A stretch of DNA of 40,960 bases from JAYZVT01 sp050248375 (GCA_050248375.1 JBFWSL010000002.1:1-40960); one strand, 5' to 3'. Shown: positions 16,501 through 25,726, counted from the stretch's first letter. The notes: generated by a model from the sequence alone, not told the origin. Made by a program: numbers and translations.

Positions 16501-18353
16501 ACGTCTTCGGCAACGGCATGCTGCTGTCGAAATGCATCCGCCTCGTCGCCGCCTTCGATCACCGCGACATCTTCATGGATCCCGATCCCGACCCGGCGAA
16601 GTCGTGGGAAGAGCGCAAGCGCATGTTCGAGCTGCCGCGCTCGAGCTGGCAGGATTACGACAAGTCGCTCATTTCCAAGGGCGGCGGCATCTTCCCGCGC
16701 TCGCTCAAGGCCGTGCCGCTGAGCCCGGAAATGAAGGCGCTGACCGGCCTCGATGCCGCTTCCGTGACGCCGCAGGAGCTCATTCGCTCCATCATGAAGA
16801 TGTCCGCGGACCTTCTCTGGTTCGGCGGCATCGGCACCTATGTGTCGGCCTCGGGCGAGACGCCGGAGCAGGTGGGCGACCGCGCCAACGACGCTCTGCG
16901 CGTGAAGGCGTCCGAACTGCGCGTGAAGGTGGTGGGCGAGGGCGCAAATCTCGGCATGACCCAGCGCGGCCGCATCGAGTTCGCGCTGAACGGAGGCCGG
17001 GTCAACACCGACGCCATCGACAATTCCGCCGGCGTGAATTCCTCCGACCAGGAAGTGAACATCAAGATCGCGCTGGGCGCCGCTGTCGCCGCCGGCAAGC
17101 TCGACATTCCCGCGCGCAACAAGTTTCTCGCCAGGATGACCGAGGACGTGGCGCGCGCCTGTCTGCGCAACAATTACCTGCAGACGCTGGCCATCTCGCT
17201 CGGCGAGCGCCGCGGCCTCGCCGATCTCGGCTTCCAGGCGCGGCTGATGCGCAGCCTGGAGTCCATCGGTCTGCTCGACCGCGAGGTCGAGCTGCTGCCC
17301 GACGACAACGCGCTGGAGGCGCGCCGCCAGCAGGGCACGCCGCTCACCCGGCCCGAACTCGCGGTGCTGCTGGCCTACGCCAAGATCGACGTCTACAACG
17401 AACTGGTCGCCTCCAAGGTGCCGGACGATCCCTATTTCGTCAGCGAGCTGCGCTCCTATTTCCCCAAGCGTCTGCAGGAGGCCTATCCGGAGGAGATCGA
17501 CAGCCATCGCCTGCGCCGCGAGATCATCGCCACGCAGCTCTCCAACGCCATCATCAACCGTGGCGGCTCGACCATGTTCGTCCGCCTCAAGGAAGAGACC
17601 GGCCATACCGCCGGCGATATCACCGCCGCCTATGTGACCGTGTGCGGCGTGTTCGAGCTCGAGCCGCTGTTCGACGCCCTCGACGCGCTCGACACCAGGA
17701 TCTCCGGCATCCTGCAGCTCGATCTCTATCTGCGCGTGCAGGGCCTGCTGCGCGGAGAGACCGGTTGGTTCCTGCGCCATGTGCGTTTCGACACCGGCCT
17801 TACCGAGATCATCACGCTCTATCGCGACGGCGTCGCCGCGCAGGCCAAGGCCCTGCCCAACATGCTCTCCCCCGAGCAGGCCGCGCGCCTGAAGGCGGAC
17901 CGCCAGGGCCTGGAGGCCGCGGGCGTTCCCGCCTCGACCGCTCAGCGGCTGGCCGAGCTTGAGTTTCTCGCCGGCGCGCCCGACGCCGTCCTGGCGGCGG
18001 AGGCCGCGGGCCGGCCGATCGCGGATGTCGCCCGGATCTATTGCGCGCTTTCGGCCCATTTCCGCGTGGACGAGCTGCGCGCGGCGGCGGACACCATGCC
18101 GGTGAACGATTATTTCGACCGGTTGGCCATCAACGCCGCCATGTCGTCCCTTTCCTCCGCCCTGCGCGGCATCCTGCAGGCGGCCATGCGCGAGAAGGAG
18201 GGCGGTGACGCCTTCGACGCCTGGCTCGCCGGGAACGGCCAGGCCGCCGCGCGGGCGCGCCAGAGCGTGGACGAGGTGCTCGACGGCTCCCGCCTGACCC
18301 TCGCCCGCCTCACAGTCGCCGTCGGCCATCTGGGCGCGCTGGCCCCGGCCTGA
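13524..18353 (+). CDS. gdhB: NAD-specific glutamate dehydrogenase, large (L-180) type
   Basis: Enzyme of 1609 residues that oxidises L-glutamate to 2-oxoglutarate and ammonium with NAD+, for use of glutamate as carbon and nitrogen source. The long N-terminal half holds ACT-like regulatory modules. The catalytic part is central, with LRWSDRLQDYRTEILGL near 820, the lysine-bearing GSKGGFVPK near 852 and the nucleotide-binding part near 985-1010. A C-terminal helical extension follows. The start is uncertain. GTG at 13524 follows GGGGGGAGGAT closely; an ATG at 13446 would add 26 arginine-rich residues not typical of the family. I name it gdhB by family; gdhA and gdh are also used. The next gene begins eight bases later. 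Confidence 0.95.
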   Translation: MTQAEVANSGSFSRGVLSAIRQAARGDALLQRFAEIVLSGTEDPDLVRYPEKAVAALLLSAWEFVSVRETGKYKIRLFNPDRISGPHGDATVIEIVNDDMPFLVDSIMGEIQERGLAVHLVMHPVFAVSRDASSRLTGVGRPGANGAEWTGRESYIQIHIQRLGAKKDIDELKKTLTGILDNVRTVVRDWRPMQDRLNRAIAAYTASPPPIPVADLAESIQFLKWLLDNNFTFLGMRAFAFVGGAQRGKLEPIPKSGLGILRDPAINVLRRGTEMVHWTPEIRQFFLAPAPLIVAKANVRSTVHRRAHMDYIGVKIYGEKGEISGELRIVGLFTSAAYTRSVKSIPFLRHKAEMVMNRSGYAPASHSAKALQNIIETFPRDELFQIDVDHLYSVATAIQALELRPRARVFPRIDQFDRFVSVLVFVPRDRFSTETRKRIGNFLAEAYEGRISAFYPFFPEGPLVRIHFIIGRYEGKTPAHEQAWLEENVSEIITTWSDRLVRELHALPDLTRAEELGRKYADAFPVGYRATFEPARAVVDIDRLEALTPELPVSVDFYAVPGDPEAQVHVAIYHRHGPIPLSRRVPVLENLGFSVIDERSYIVSPDDADVLSLHDMLLQNQTGEPVDLKALDGRLEDSFLAVWRDDATNDSYNRLVLAADMDWREASVLRAYGNYLRQIGAPFGQAYLSETLLRHLGVTRNLIEMFRVRFDPERKGGDKARKSAEEALSEAIDKALDEIPSLDEDRILRHFRNLVRSSLRTNFYQTLEDGARQPALAIKLDSRRVEGSPSPRPFAEIMVFSPRVEGIHLRGGRIARGGLRWSDRLQDYRTEILGLAKAQQVKNVVIVPTGSKGGFVPKRLPAGGTREQVMEEGVAAYRTFVSMLLTVTDNLDGAAVIPPPRVVRHDGDDPYLVVAADKGTATFSDFANAISVSHGYWLGDAFASGGSAGYDHKKMGITARGGWEAVKRHFREMDVDIQSTPFTVIGVGDMSGDVFGNGMLLSKCIRLVAAFDHRDIFMDPDPDPAKSWEERKRMFELPRSSWQDYDKSLISKGGGIFPRSLKAVPLSPEMKALTGLDAASVTPQELIRSIMKMSADLLWFGGIGTYVSASGETPEQVGDRANDALRVKASELRVKVVGEGANLGMTQRGRIEFALNGGRVNTDAIDNSAGVNSSDQEVNIKIALGAAVAAGKLDIPARNKFLARMTEDVARACLRNNYLQTLAISLGERRGLADLGFQARLMRSLESIGLLDREVELLPDDNALEARRQQGTPLTRPELAVLLAYAKIDVYNELVASKVPDDPYFVSELRSYFPKRLQEAYPEEIDSHRLRREIIATQLSNAIINRGGSTMFVRLKEETGHTAGDITAAYVTVCGVFELEPLFDALDALDTRISGILQLDLYLRVQGLLRGETGWFLRHVRFDTGLTEIITLYRDGVAAQAKALPNMLSPEQAARLKADRQGLEAAGVPASTAQRLAELEFLAGAPDAVLAAEAAGRPIADVARIYCALSAHFRVDELRAAADTMPVNDYFDRLAINAAMSSLSSALRGILQAAMREKEGGDAFDAWLAGNGQAAARARQSVDEVLDGSRLTLARLTVAVGHLGALAPA

Positions 18354-18361
18354 GCGGCCTG

Positions 18362-19735
18362 ATGAGACCTGATCATATGCCTCGCGCCGGCCGGGCCGGC
18401 ATTTTCGGCTGGATGCTGTTCGACTGGGCGGCCCAGCCTTTCTACACCCTCGTGCTCACCTTCCTGTTCGCGCCCTATTTCGCCGCGGCCTTCCTGGGCG
18501 ATCCGGTCGAGGGCCAATGGGTCTGGGGCCTGCTCACCGGCGTTTCGGCGCTGATCGTGGCCCTCCTCAGCCCGGTGCTTGGCGCCGTGGCCGATGCCTC
18601 CGGCGGCCGCAAGTTCTGGGTCGCGCTCTTCTCGGTCGTCTTCGTTGCCGGTCTCTGCGGCCTCTGGTATGCCGCGCCCGGCGCCCGTGACATGCTGCTT
18701 CTGGTCTCGGTCTCCTTCGTCGCCGCCTCGGTGGCGGCCGAGTTCGCCACCGTGTTCACCAACGCCATGATGCCGGGGCTGGTGCCGCCGGAGCGCCTGG
18801 GCCGGCTGTCCGGCCAGGGCTGGGCGCTCGGCTATGCGGGCGGCCTCGTCAGCCTCGTCATCGCGGCGGGTCTCATCGTCGCCGACTGGGAGTCGGGCCG
18901 CACCATGCTGGGGCTGAAGCCGCTGCTGCCACTGGATCACCTCGCCCGGGAGGGAGAGCGCGCCATCGGTCCTTTCTCCGCGCTGTGGTACGCGGTCTTC
19001 GTGCTGCCCTTCTTTCTGTTCACGCCGGACCACGCGCCCGCGCGGAAACTGCAGGGCAGCGCCGTTGGCGAAGGACTGCGCCAGTTGCGGCGAACCTTCG
19101 CGCATATCCGCCAGTACCGCGAGGTCCTGCGCTTTCTTCTCGCCCGCATGCTCTATGTGGACGGCCTCGGCGCCATCTTCGCGTTCGGCGGCATCTACGC
19201 CGCGTCCGTGTTCTCCTGGACCAGCATCCATCTCGGCATCTTCGGCGTGGCGCTCACCATCGCGGGGGCGCTGGGTGCCTGGGCGGGCGGGCCGCTCGAC
19301 GACAAGCTTGGATCGCGCGCGGTGATTCTGGGATCGCTCGCGCTGCTCATGGCGGGCGCCGTCGGCGTGCTCTCCGTGGACGCCTCCCATGTCTTCTATG
19401 GCATCGCCGTCGCGCCGGCGAATCCCGGCGCGGCGCCCTTCGCCTCCACCGGCGAGCAGGTCTATCTCGCCTTCGCCGTCCTGCTCGGGCTCGCCTCGGG
19501 GCCGTTGCAGTCCGCCAGCCGCAGCTATCTCGCCCGGCTCGCGCCGTCCGGTATGATGACCGAGTTCTTCGGCTTCTATGCCTTCTCCGGCAAGGCGACC
19601 GCCTTCGCCGCCCCGCTCGTCGTGGCTGCGGTCACGGCGCTGTCCGGCAGCCAGCGGCTGGGCATCGCCAGCCTGCTCGCCTTCCTGCTGGCCGGTTTCG
19701 TCCTCATGCTGGGCGCGAGGGATGCGCGCCGCTGA
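18362..19735 (+). CDS. MFS transporter, UMF1/ATG22-like
   Basis: A 457-residue major facilitator protein with about twelve membrane helices, starting at FGWMLFDWAAQPFYTLVLT. The N-terminal FDWA...Y pattern is typical of the UMF1 family, which is related to the yeast vacuolar amino-acid effluxer Atg22. The loop after the second helix has LGAVADASGGRKFW. The substrate is unknown; export of amino acids would fit the neighbouring glutamate dehydrogenase, but this is only inference. Start at 18362; a second in-frame ATG at 18377 is nearly as good. Its TGA lies in a palindrome shared with the purH stop. Confidence 0.85.
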   Translation: MRPDHMPRAGRAGIFGWMLFDWAAQPFYTLVLTFLFAPYFAAAFLGDPVEGQWVWGLLTGVSALIVALLSPVLGAVADASGGRKFWVALFSVVFVAGLCGLWYAAPGARDMLLLVSVSFVAASVAAEFATVFTNAMMPGLVPPERLGRLSGQGWALGYAGGLVSLVIAAGLIVADWESGRTMLGLKPLLPLDHLAREGERAIGPFSALWYAVFVLPFFLFTPDHAPARKLQGSAVGEGLRQLRRTFAHIRQYREVLRFLLARMLYVDGLGAIFAFGGIYAASVFSWTSIHLGIFGVALTIAGALGAWAGGPLDDKLGSRAVILGSLALLMAGAVGVLSVDASHVFYGIAVAPANPGAAPFASTGEQVYLAFAVLLGLASGPLQSASRSYLARLAPSGMMTEFFGFYAFSGKATAFAAPLVVAAVTALSGSQRLGIASLLAFLLAGFVLMLGARDARR

Positions 19736-19745
19736 CGCGCGTCAG
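19732..19745. repeat. 14-bp palindrome holding both convergent stop codons
   Basis: CTGACGCGCGTCAG is perfectly self-complementary. It contains the TGA of the MFS gene on the plus strand and the TGA of purH on the minus strand, with only six bases between the two coding regions. There is no room for a usual terminator on either side. Confidence 0.6.
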
Positions 19746-21331
19746 TGCCGGAAGTGCCGCATGCCGGTGAACACCATGGCGATGCCGGCCTTGTCGGCGG
19801 CGGCGATGACCTCCTCGTCGCGCATGGACCCTCCCGGCTGGATGACGGCGGTGGCGCCTGCCTTGACCGCCTCCATCAACCCGTCGGCGAAGGGGAAGAA
19901 GGCGTCGGACGCCACCACGCAGCCTTTCGTCAGCGGCTGCTTCAGCCCGGCCGCTTTCGCCGCCGCCTCGCCCTTCCACGCGGCGATGCGCGCGGAATCC
20001 ACCCGGCTCATCTGGCCCGCGCCGATACCCACGGTCGCCCCGTCCTTCGCATAGACGATGGCGTTGGATTTCACATGCTTCGCCACCGTGAAGGCGAACG
20101 TCATGTCGGCCAGCTCTCTCGTCGTCGGCGTGCGCTTCGTCACCGTCTTCAGGCTGATCTTGTCCACCTGGCCGTTGTCGCGCGCCTGCACGAGAAAGCC
20201 GCCCGCCAGTTGCCTGGTCACAAGTCCCGGAGCGCCGGGATCGGGCATGGCGCCCGCCAGCAGCACGCGCAAATTCTTCTTCCTGGCCAGCAGCGCCAGA
20301 GCGTCCTCGTCCGCCTCCGGCGCGATGATCACCTCGGTGAAGATTTCCGACATCGCCGAGGCAGCCGCCGCGTCGAGCCTGCGGTTCATGGCGATGATGC
20401 CGCCGAAGGCGCTCACCGGATCGCAGCGCAGCGCCTTCTCGTAGGCCTCCTTCAGCGACGCGCCCGTGCCGACGCCGCAGGGATTGGCGTGCTTTATGAT
20501 GGCCACCGCCGGTGTCGATGCGTCGAACTCCGCCGCCAGCTCGTAGGCGGCGTCGGTGTCGTTCAGGTTGTTGTAGCTCAGCTCCTTGCCCTGCACCTGC
20601 CGCGCGGTGGCGACGCCGGCGCGCGCCTCCCCGCCGCGGTAGAAGGCCGCCCACTGGTGCGGGTTCTCGCCATAGCGCAACCCCTGCGCCAGCTTGCCGG
20701 CGAAGGCGCGCCATGGCGCCGCCGTCTGGCCGAGTTCGCCGGCGAACCAGGTGGCGATGGCGGCGTCATACTGGGCCGTGAAGGCATAGGCCTTGGCGGC
20801 GAGCTCGCGCCGCAGGTCCTGCGTCGTCGCGCCGTCGTTGCCTTCCATCTCCTCCAGCACGCGGACATAGTCGGAGGGATCGACGACGACGGTCACGTCG
20901 CCATGGTTCTTGGCCGCCGCGCGGATCAGCGCCGGGCCGCCGATGTCGATGTTCTCGATGCAGGTATCGAAGTCCTTGCCCGCCGCCGCCGTTTCCTGGA
21001 AGGGGTACAGGTTGACCGCGAGCAGGTCGATGCCGGCGATGCCGTGGTCGGCCATGGCCTTCTCGTGCCCGGCATTGCCCCGCAGGGCCAGCAGGCCGCC
21101 ATGCACCTTCGGATGCAGCGTCTTGACCCGGCCGTCCATCATCTCGGGAAAGCCGGTCAGTTCGCTGACGTCGGTGACGCGCAGGCCCTCCTTGCGCAGC
21201 AGCGCCGCCGTGCCGCCGGTTGAGACAAGCTCCACACCCTTGTCAGCCAGCGCGCGGGCGAATTCCGCCACCCCCGACTTGTCGGAGACCGACAGCAGCG
21301 CCCGGCCGATCCTGCCGCGAATTGTGGTCAT
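19742..21331 (-). CDS. purH: Bifunctional AICAR transformylase/IMP cyclohydrolase
   Basis: A 529-residue enzyme for the last two steps of IMP synthesis: formylation of AICAR with 10-formyl-THF, then ring closure. The N-terminal MGS-like cyclohydrolase domain (about 1-150) has LLSVSDKSGVAEFARAL and LVSTGGTAALL. The C-terminal transformylase domain has the catalytic KHANPCGVG near 270 and AFGGIIAMNR. The length equals that of the E. coli enzyme. GAGGA is five bases before the ATG at 21331; the longer open frame upstream is an artefact of high G+C. It is last in the run htpX-rsmB-heparinase-purH, after a 164-base gap in which I see no riboswitch. Confidence 0.97.
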   Translation of the reverse strand: MTTIRGRIGRALLSVSDKSGVAEFARALADKGVELVSTGGTAALLRKEGLRVTDVSELTGFPEMMDGRVKTLHPKVHGGLLALRGNAGHEKAMADHGIAGIDLLAVNLYPFQETAAAGKDFDTCIENIDIGGPALIRAAAKNHGDVTVVVDPSDYVRVLEEMEGNDGATTQDLRRELAAKAYAFTAQYDAAIATWFAGELGQTAAPWRAFAGKLAQGLRYGENPHQWAAFYRGGEARAGVATARQVQGKELSYNNLNDTDAAYELAAEFDASTPAVAIIKHANPCGVGTGASLKEAYEKALRCDPVSAFGGIIAMNRRLDAAAASAMSEIFTEVIIAPEADEDALALLARKKNLRVLLAGAMPDPGAPGLVTRQLAGGFLVQARDNGQVDKISLKTVTKRTPTTRELADMTFAFTVAKHVKSNAIVYAKDGATVGIGAGQMSRVDSARIAAWKGEAAAKAAGLKQPLTKGCVVASDAFFPFADGLMEAVKAGATAVIQPGGSMRDEEVIAAADKAGIAMVFTGMRHFRH

Positions 21332-21495
21332 CGCATCCTCTGTGAGGCTTCGGTCCGGCTCCCGGTTAGCACGAAGCGGCGGACCCCTGAACCTGACAAA
21401 AGGCCTTATCCACCGCGGTCCGGGCCAAAATCTCCGGCCGGGCGAAGACCTGTCGCGATCCGCCGGAGAATGCCCGGAAGACGGGGCCGGCCGGG

Positions 21496-23271
21496 CTACG
21501 CCGTCTCGGTTGCTTCCTCGGGCATGGGCCCGCCGGCCTCCTCGACCAGGGCCGCCCAATCGAAGTTGCCCGGGGCCGGCGACAGCAGCCAGTCGGCCCG
21601 GACCTCCCGCGCATCCTTCTGGAAGCCGCCCCGGATGACCGCCTGCCAACTCGAGCGCGGTCCCCTTTCGTCGGCGAGGAAGGCGCTCGGTTCCAGGTCG
21701 ATGCGTCCGAGCCTGGACTCCAGCGCCCAGGCGGTGTTGTCGCGCAGCACCAACAAGACCGTCTTGCCGTTCTCGTCCGGCACGGGCCGCACGTCGGGGT
21801 GCAGGTGGAAGCGGATGAGGAATGCGCCGTTGGTCCCCCGCGCCTCGCCCTTGAGGCCCTGCGGCGCCACCAGCTTGTCCTCGCCTTCCAGCAGGTCGCC
21901 ATTGGGCGACAGCACCAGCCGGCGGTGGTGCACGATGCCGAAGCGGCTTTCGTAGCCGTCATGGGAGGCGCTGAGGGAAAGCCCGTTCTCCTCCCTCACC
22001 ATGCTCGCGGCCACGCGGCCAGGCCCGCAGACCCGGTCGGTGCTCTCGCCGATTGGCGCGGCGAGGAACCGCGCCGACGCCTCGTTTCCCACCGAAAGCG
22101 TCGAATGGGCGACTGTCGTGCGCACCACGCGCCGCCAGTCCGGATCCTGTTGCGCGGGCGCTCCGCAATTGACGATGACCGGAAAACCGCCCGTGCTCAT
22201 CTCGAAGGAGAGGCAGCCCGCATGCGCCGCGGCGCTGTAGCTTGCCGGCGGCGCCGGTCCGACGTCGGCGATCACCACCGTGCCGGCCTGCTCCAGCCGG
22301 CAATAGCCCGACGGTTCCGCGAAGGCCACCGGCTCGCTGGCGTTGTCGTCATAGGCGATCACCGTGGCGAGCGCGTCCGTCACCGTCACGCCGCAGCCGT
22401 TGAAGCGGGCCAGCGAACCGTCGCCCATCCGGAAGAAGCGGATCATCGGCATCATGCGGTCGATGGCCGCCACCAGTTCTTGCGGCGGCGGCACATCGCG
22501 CGAAATGAAGCACTGCTTCAGCGGCAACAGGTCGAGCAGCAGCTCGATCAGCACAGACGGGTTGCGGCTCACATGGCCGCCGTCGGGCAGGACTTGCCGG
22601 CGCAACTCTCCGCTGAACGCGCGGCCCGTCTCCTCGGGCAGCGAGCCGAATTCCGCCGCCGCCAGCCCGGCAAGCTGCAGGGCGATGAGCGCCGTCAGCC
22701 TGGGGTCGCCCTCCGGCGCCTCGCGCCAGTGGTTGCGCAGGAAGCGAATCTGCTCGGCCAGGCTCTCCATGACCGTGTCGTAGTGGTCGGTGTCGGCTCC
22801 CTGCAGCAGAAGCGAGGAATGGGAGATCCAGGAGATCACGCGGCGCGCCACGATCTCCGCGCGCCACGATATCCCCGACATCTGCCGGTGCATGGAGATC
22901 CAGTCGCGCACCAGCGCCCGGGCATGCTCGCGGGCGATCTGGTCGCCGGCGGCGGTCAGGTTGCGCAGCCAGCCGAAACCATGCAGCTCGATCTCCCATT
23001 CGGCGCTGGGCGGCAGCACCTCGAAGGGCGACGCCGTGCCGATATAGGCGACGCGGCCCGCGAGACCGCATTGCCCGTGATAGATCTCGCTGAAGAAACT
23101 GGGGTCGGCGGTGCGCAGGTCCTGCGGCACCAGGATGAGCTGGTTGATGGCCGGGCCGCGATAGCGCCAGCGCATCAGCCGCGAGCGGAACAGCCGCTTT
23201 ACGGCGAGTCCGGCCGAACCCGTGACGCTGGCCGTAAGCCGCGCGCGTTCGCTTATGGACTGTACGCTCAT
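21496..23271 (-). CDS. Heparinase II/III family protein
   Basis: A 591-residue protein of the heparinase II/III-like group: a helical toroid N-terminal half (to about 300) and a beta-sandwich C-terminal half (with HAGCLSFEMS and RTTVAHSTLSV). There is no clear signal peptide at the chosen start, and the N-terminus is basic. In many alphaproteobacteria such a gene sits between rsmB and purH as here. A lyase acting on acidic polysaccharide is implied by family only. The ATG at 23271 is preferred over the GTG pair seven codons upstream. The gap to rsmB is 93 bases. Confidence 0.85.
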   Translation of the reverse strand: MSVQSISERARLTASVTGSAGLAVKRLFRSRLMRWRYRGPAINQLILVPQDLRTADPSFFSEIYHGQCGLAGRVAYIGTASPFEVLPPSAEWEIELHGFGWLRNLTAAGDQIAREHARALVRDWISMHRQMSGISWRAEIVARRVISWISHSSLLLQGADTDHYDTVMESLAEQIRFLRNHWREAPEGDPRLTALIALQLAGLAAAEFGSLPEETGRAFSGELRRQVLPDGGHVSRNPSVLIELLLDLLPLKQCFISRDVPPPQELVAAIDRMMPMIRFFRMGDGSLARFNGCGVTVTDALATVIAYDDNASEPVAFAEPSGYCRLEQAGTVVIADVGPAPPASYSAAAHAGCLSFEMSTGGFPVIVNCGAPAQQDPDWRRVVRTTVAHSTLSVGNEASARFLAAPIGESTDRVCGPGRVAASMVREENGLSLSASHDGYESRFGIVHHRRLVLSPNGDLLEGEDKLVAPQGLKGEARGTNGAFLIRFHLHPDVRPVPDENGKTVLLVLRDNTAWALESRLGRIDLEPSAFLADERGPRSSWQAVIRGGFQKDAREVRADWLLSPAPGNFDWAALVEEAGGPMPEEATETA

Positions 23272-23364
23272 GCCACTACTGCCCCGCACCAACCCGACTG
23301 ACTGACTAAACTGTGGAAAAACTGTGAGGCGGATTCAAGGTCATTGCGCGCCCCGATGCAAGGA

Positions 23365-24735
23365 TCATCCCCGCAGCCGGAAGCGGGCGGCGAAAAAACC
23401 GTCGATTCCCGTGCCTTCCGCCGCCCCCGGCGGGATCATGACCGGCAGCGTGCGCAGCCATCCCGGGCCGGCGATCCATTCCGGCGGACATCCGGCTTCA
23501 TCGGGAGTCACGGGATCGGGCGCGAGACGGGGTTCCGCCGCCACAAGCCGCTCCGCCTGCCGCTCGCCTTCCTCGGGCTCCAGCGAGCAGGTGCAATAGA
23601 CCAGCCGCCCGCCCGGCTTCAGCAGGCTGGCGGCATGGCGCAGCAGGCGATGCTGCAGCTCGGCCATCTCGGCCACGTCGGCCTGAGACTTCAGGTGGGG
23701 GATATCGGGATGCCGCCGGATGGTTCCCGTCGCCGTGCAGGGCGCATCGAGCAGCACCGCGTCGAAGGGCTGCGCGGCGCGGAAGGACAGCACGTCAGAG
23801 GCGACGAGCTCGGCCCCGAGGCCGAGGCGCTTCATGTTGTCGGCGACGAGAGCAAGCCGCTTGTCCGAAAGGTCCACCGCGGTGACAGCGCCGCCGCCGC
23901 TGGCGAGTTGCGCCGTCTTGCCCCCCGGGGCCGCGCACAGGTCGGCGACGCGCAGCCCTTCGATATCGCCCAGCAGCCGTGCCGGCATCGCGGCGGCGGC
24001 ATCCTGCACCCACCAGGCGCCGTCCCCGAAGCCGGGCAGGGCCTCGATGCGGCCGCCTGCCTCCAGCCGCACGGTGTTGCCCGGCAGCGCCGTGCCGCCA
24101 AGCTTCTCCGCCCAGCCGGGCGCATCCGACTTGACGCTGAGGTCGAGCGGCGCCTCTCCCAGATGCGTGGTGGCGATGCCGCGCGCGGAATCCTCGCCAT
24201 AGGCCTCGCTCCAGCGCCGCCACAGCCAGTCCGGGGTGTTGAGCCGCGCCGCGTCCTGCTGCGCCAGCGCCCCGGCCTTGCCCTCGCTCACCCGCCGCAG
24301 CACCGCGTTGACGAGGCCGGCATAGCGCGAGGAGCGCCGGTCGGAGCGTGCCTGGTGCACCGCCAGGTTCACCACCGCGTGGTCGGCTGTGTCCATGAAC
24401 AGGATCTGGGCCGAAGCCGCCAGCAGGATGCTCGGCAGCGCGCCGGTGCGTCCCGGCGGCCGCCGCTCGAGCAGCGAGTCGAGGATCGCGTCGATCTGGC
24501 CCTTGCGGCGCAGCGCCGTGGCCGTGATGGCGCGGGCAAGCGCCCGGTCGCGCTCGGTCAGCGCCGCCAGGTCGCCATGGCCGATTTCCGCCGCGATGGC
24601 CGCGTCCAGTGGCCGTCCGCGCTTCAGCACCGCCTCCAGCAGCGACACGGCGGCGCGGCGGGCGGGAAGTCCGACGCGGTGGTCGCGGGCAAGGCGCGCC
24701 ACGCGCGCGTCCGCGGTCTCGGGAGAGTTGCCCAT
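23365..24735 (-). CDS. rsmB: 16S rRNA m5C967 methyltransferase, RsmB type
   Basis: A 456-residue protein with an N-terminal NusB-like RNA-binding domain (about 15-155, with RRAAVSLLEAVLKRG) and a C-terminal SAM-dependent Rossmann domain. The SAM motif VADLCAAPGGKTAQLA is near residues 266-281. The two catalytic cysteines are in LLDAPCTATGTIRRHP and YCTCSLEPEEGE. It methylates C967 of 16S rRNA in small-subunit assembly. The ribosome-binding site is weak. It begins 31 bases after the htpX stop, so co-transcription is likely. Confidence 0.93.
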   Translation of the reverse strand: MGNSPETADARVARLARDHRVGLPARRAAVSLLEAVLKRGRPLDAAIAAEIGHGDLAALTERDRALARAITATALRRKGQIDAILDSLLERRPPGRTGALPSILLAASAQILFMDTADHAVVNLAVHQARSDRRSSRYAGLVNAVLRRVSEGKAGALAQQDAARLNTPDWLWRRWSEAYGEDSARGIATTHLGEAPLDLSVKSDAPGWAEKLGGTALPGNTVRLEAGGRIEALPGFGDGAWWVQDAAAAMPARLLGDIEGLRVADLCAAPGGKTAQLASGGGAVTAVDLSDKRLALVADNMKRLGLGAELVASDVLSFRAAQPFDAVLLDAPCTATGTIRRHPDIPHLKSQADVAEMAELQHRLLRHAASLLKPGGRLVYCTCSLEPEEGERQAERLVAAEPRLAPDPVTPDEAGCPPEWIAGPGWLRTLPVMIPPGAAEGTGIDGFFAARFRLRG

Positions 24736-24766
24736 TCCGTGTCAGCCGCGCCGGGGCGTGGCGCCG

Positions 24767-25726
24767 TCAGCGCCCACGGTCCCAGGGGCCGGACTGGCCG
24801 CCGCCGCCGTCCCACGGCCCGGAGCCCGAGCCGGAGGCGCGGGCGCGCGAGGCGGGCATCTGCGCCTCCGCGCCCATCTCGGACGCGATCTCCTGCAGCC
24901 GGGCGATGCGGTTCTCCGTGTTCGGGTGCGTGGAGAACAGGTTGTCCATGCGCGCGCCCGACAGCGGGTTGACGATATACATGTGCGCCATGGCGGGATT
25001 GCGCTCCGCGGCCATGTTGGGAATGCGCCCGGCGGCGGCCGCGATCTTCTGCAGCGCCGAGGCCAGCCACATGGGCCGCTGGCAGATATGGGCGCCCATC
25101 TTGTCGGCCTCGTATTCGCGCGAGCGGCTGATCGCCATCTGCACGAGGGCCGCCGCCATGGGGGCGAGGAACACCATCATCAGCGTGCCGATGAGGCCTA
25201 GCGGATTGTTGTTGTTGCGGTTGCCGCCGCCGAACAGCAGGCCGAACTGCGCCAGCATGGAGATGGCGCCGGCCAGCGTCGCCGTCACCGTCATGGTCAG
25301 CGTGTCGCGGTTCTTGATGTGGGCCAGTTCGTGCGCCATCACGCCGGCAACTTCCTCCCGCGACAGTTTTTCCAGCAGGCCCGAGGTTGCCGCCACGGCG
25401 GCGTGCTCCGGGTTGCGTCCGGTGGCGAAGGCGTTGGGCTGCTCGGAGTGGATCACATAGACTTTCGGCATCGGCAGCCCGGCGTTCTCGGAGAGCTGGC
25501 GCACGATGTCGTAATATTCCGGCGCCGTGCGCTCGTCCACCTCCTGCGCATTCTGCATGCGCAGCACCATTTTGTCGGAGTTCCAGTAGCTGAACGCATT
25601 CATCGCCAGCGCGACGAGGAAGGCCATGATCATGCCCTGCTGCCCGCCGATGGCGGCGCCCACGGCCATGAACAGCGCCGTCATCGCGGCAAGAAGGATG
25701 GCAGTGCGAAAATAATTTCCGGTCAT
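24767..25726 (-). CDS. htpX: Membrane zinc metalloprotease HtpX
   Basis: A 319-residue heat-shock protease of the inner membrane, M48 family. Two N-terminal membrane helices (about 7-28 and 30-48) are followed by the zinc site HELAH (132-136), a hydrophobic pair (about 145-190) and the third ligand region SREYEADK. The C-terminal 30 residues form a serine/glycine/tryptophan-rich tail (with SGSGSGPWDGGGG), longer than in E. coli. It cleaves misfolded membrane proteins alongside FtsH. The ATG at 25726 begins the usual MTGNYFRTAIL. It is divergent from the SdhAF4-like gene over 183 bases, in which I could not fix a heat-shock promoter. Confidence 0.95.
   Translation of the reverse strand: MTGNYFRTAILLAAMTALFMAVGAAIGGQQGMIMAFLVALAMNAFSYWNSDKMVLRMQNAQEVDERTAPEYYDIVRQLSENAGLPMPKVYVIHSEQPNAFATGRNPEHAAVAATSGLLEKLSREEVAGVMAHELAHIKNRDTLTMTVTATLAGAISMLAQFGLLFGGGNRNNNNPLGLIGTLMMVFLAPMAAALVQMAISRSREYEADKMGAHICQRPMWLASALQKIAAAAGRIPNMAAERNPAMAHMYIVNPLSGARMDNLFSTHPNTENRIARLQEIASEMGAEAQMPASRARASGSGSGPWDGGGGQSGPWDRGR

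Noticed and set aside
13428..18329. A 1633-codon open frame antisense to the glutamate dehydrogenase gene
   Set aside because: It mirrors the codons of the real gene, has low-complexity His/Gly/Arg/Val-rich composition and no domain, no ribosome-binding site and no family. High third-position G/C removes stop codons from this antisense frame.
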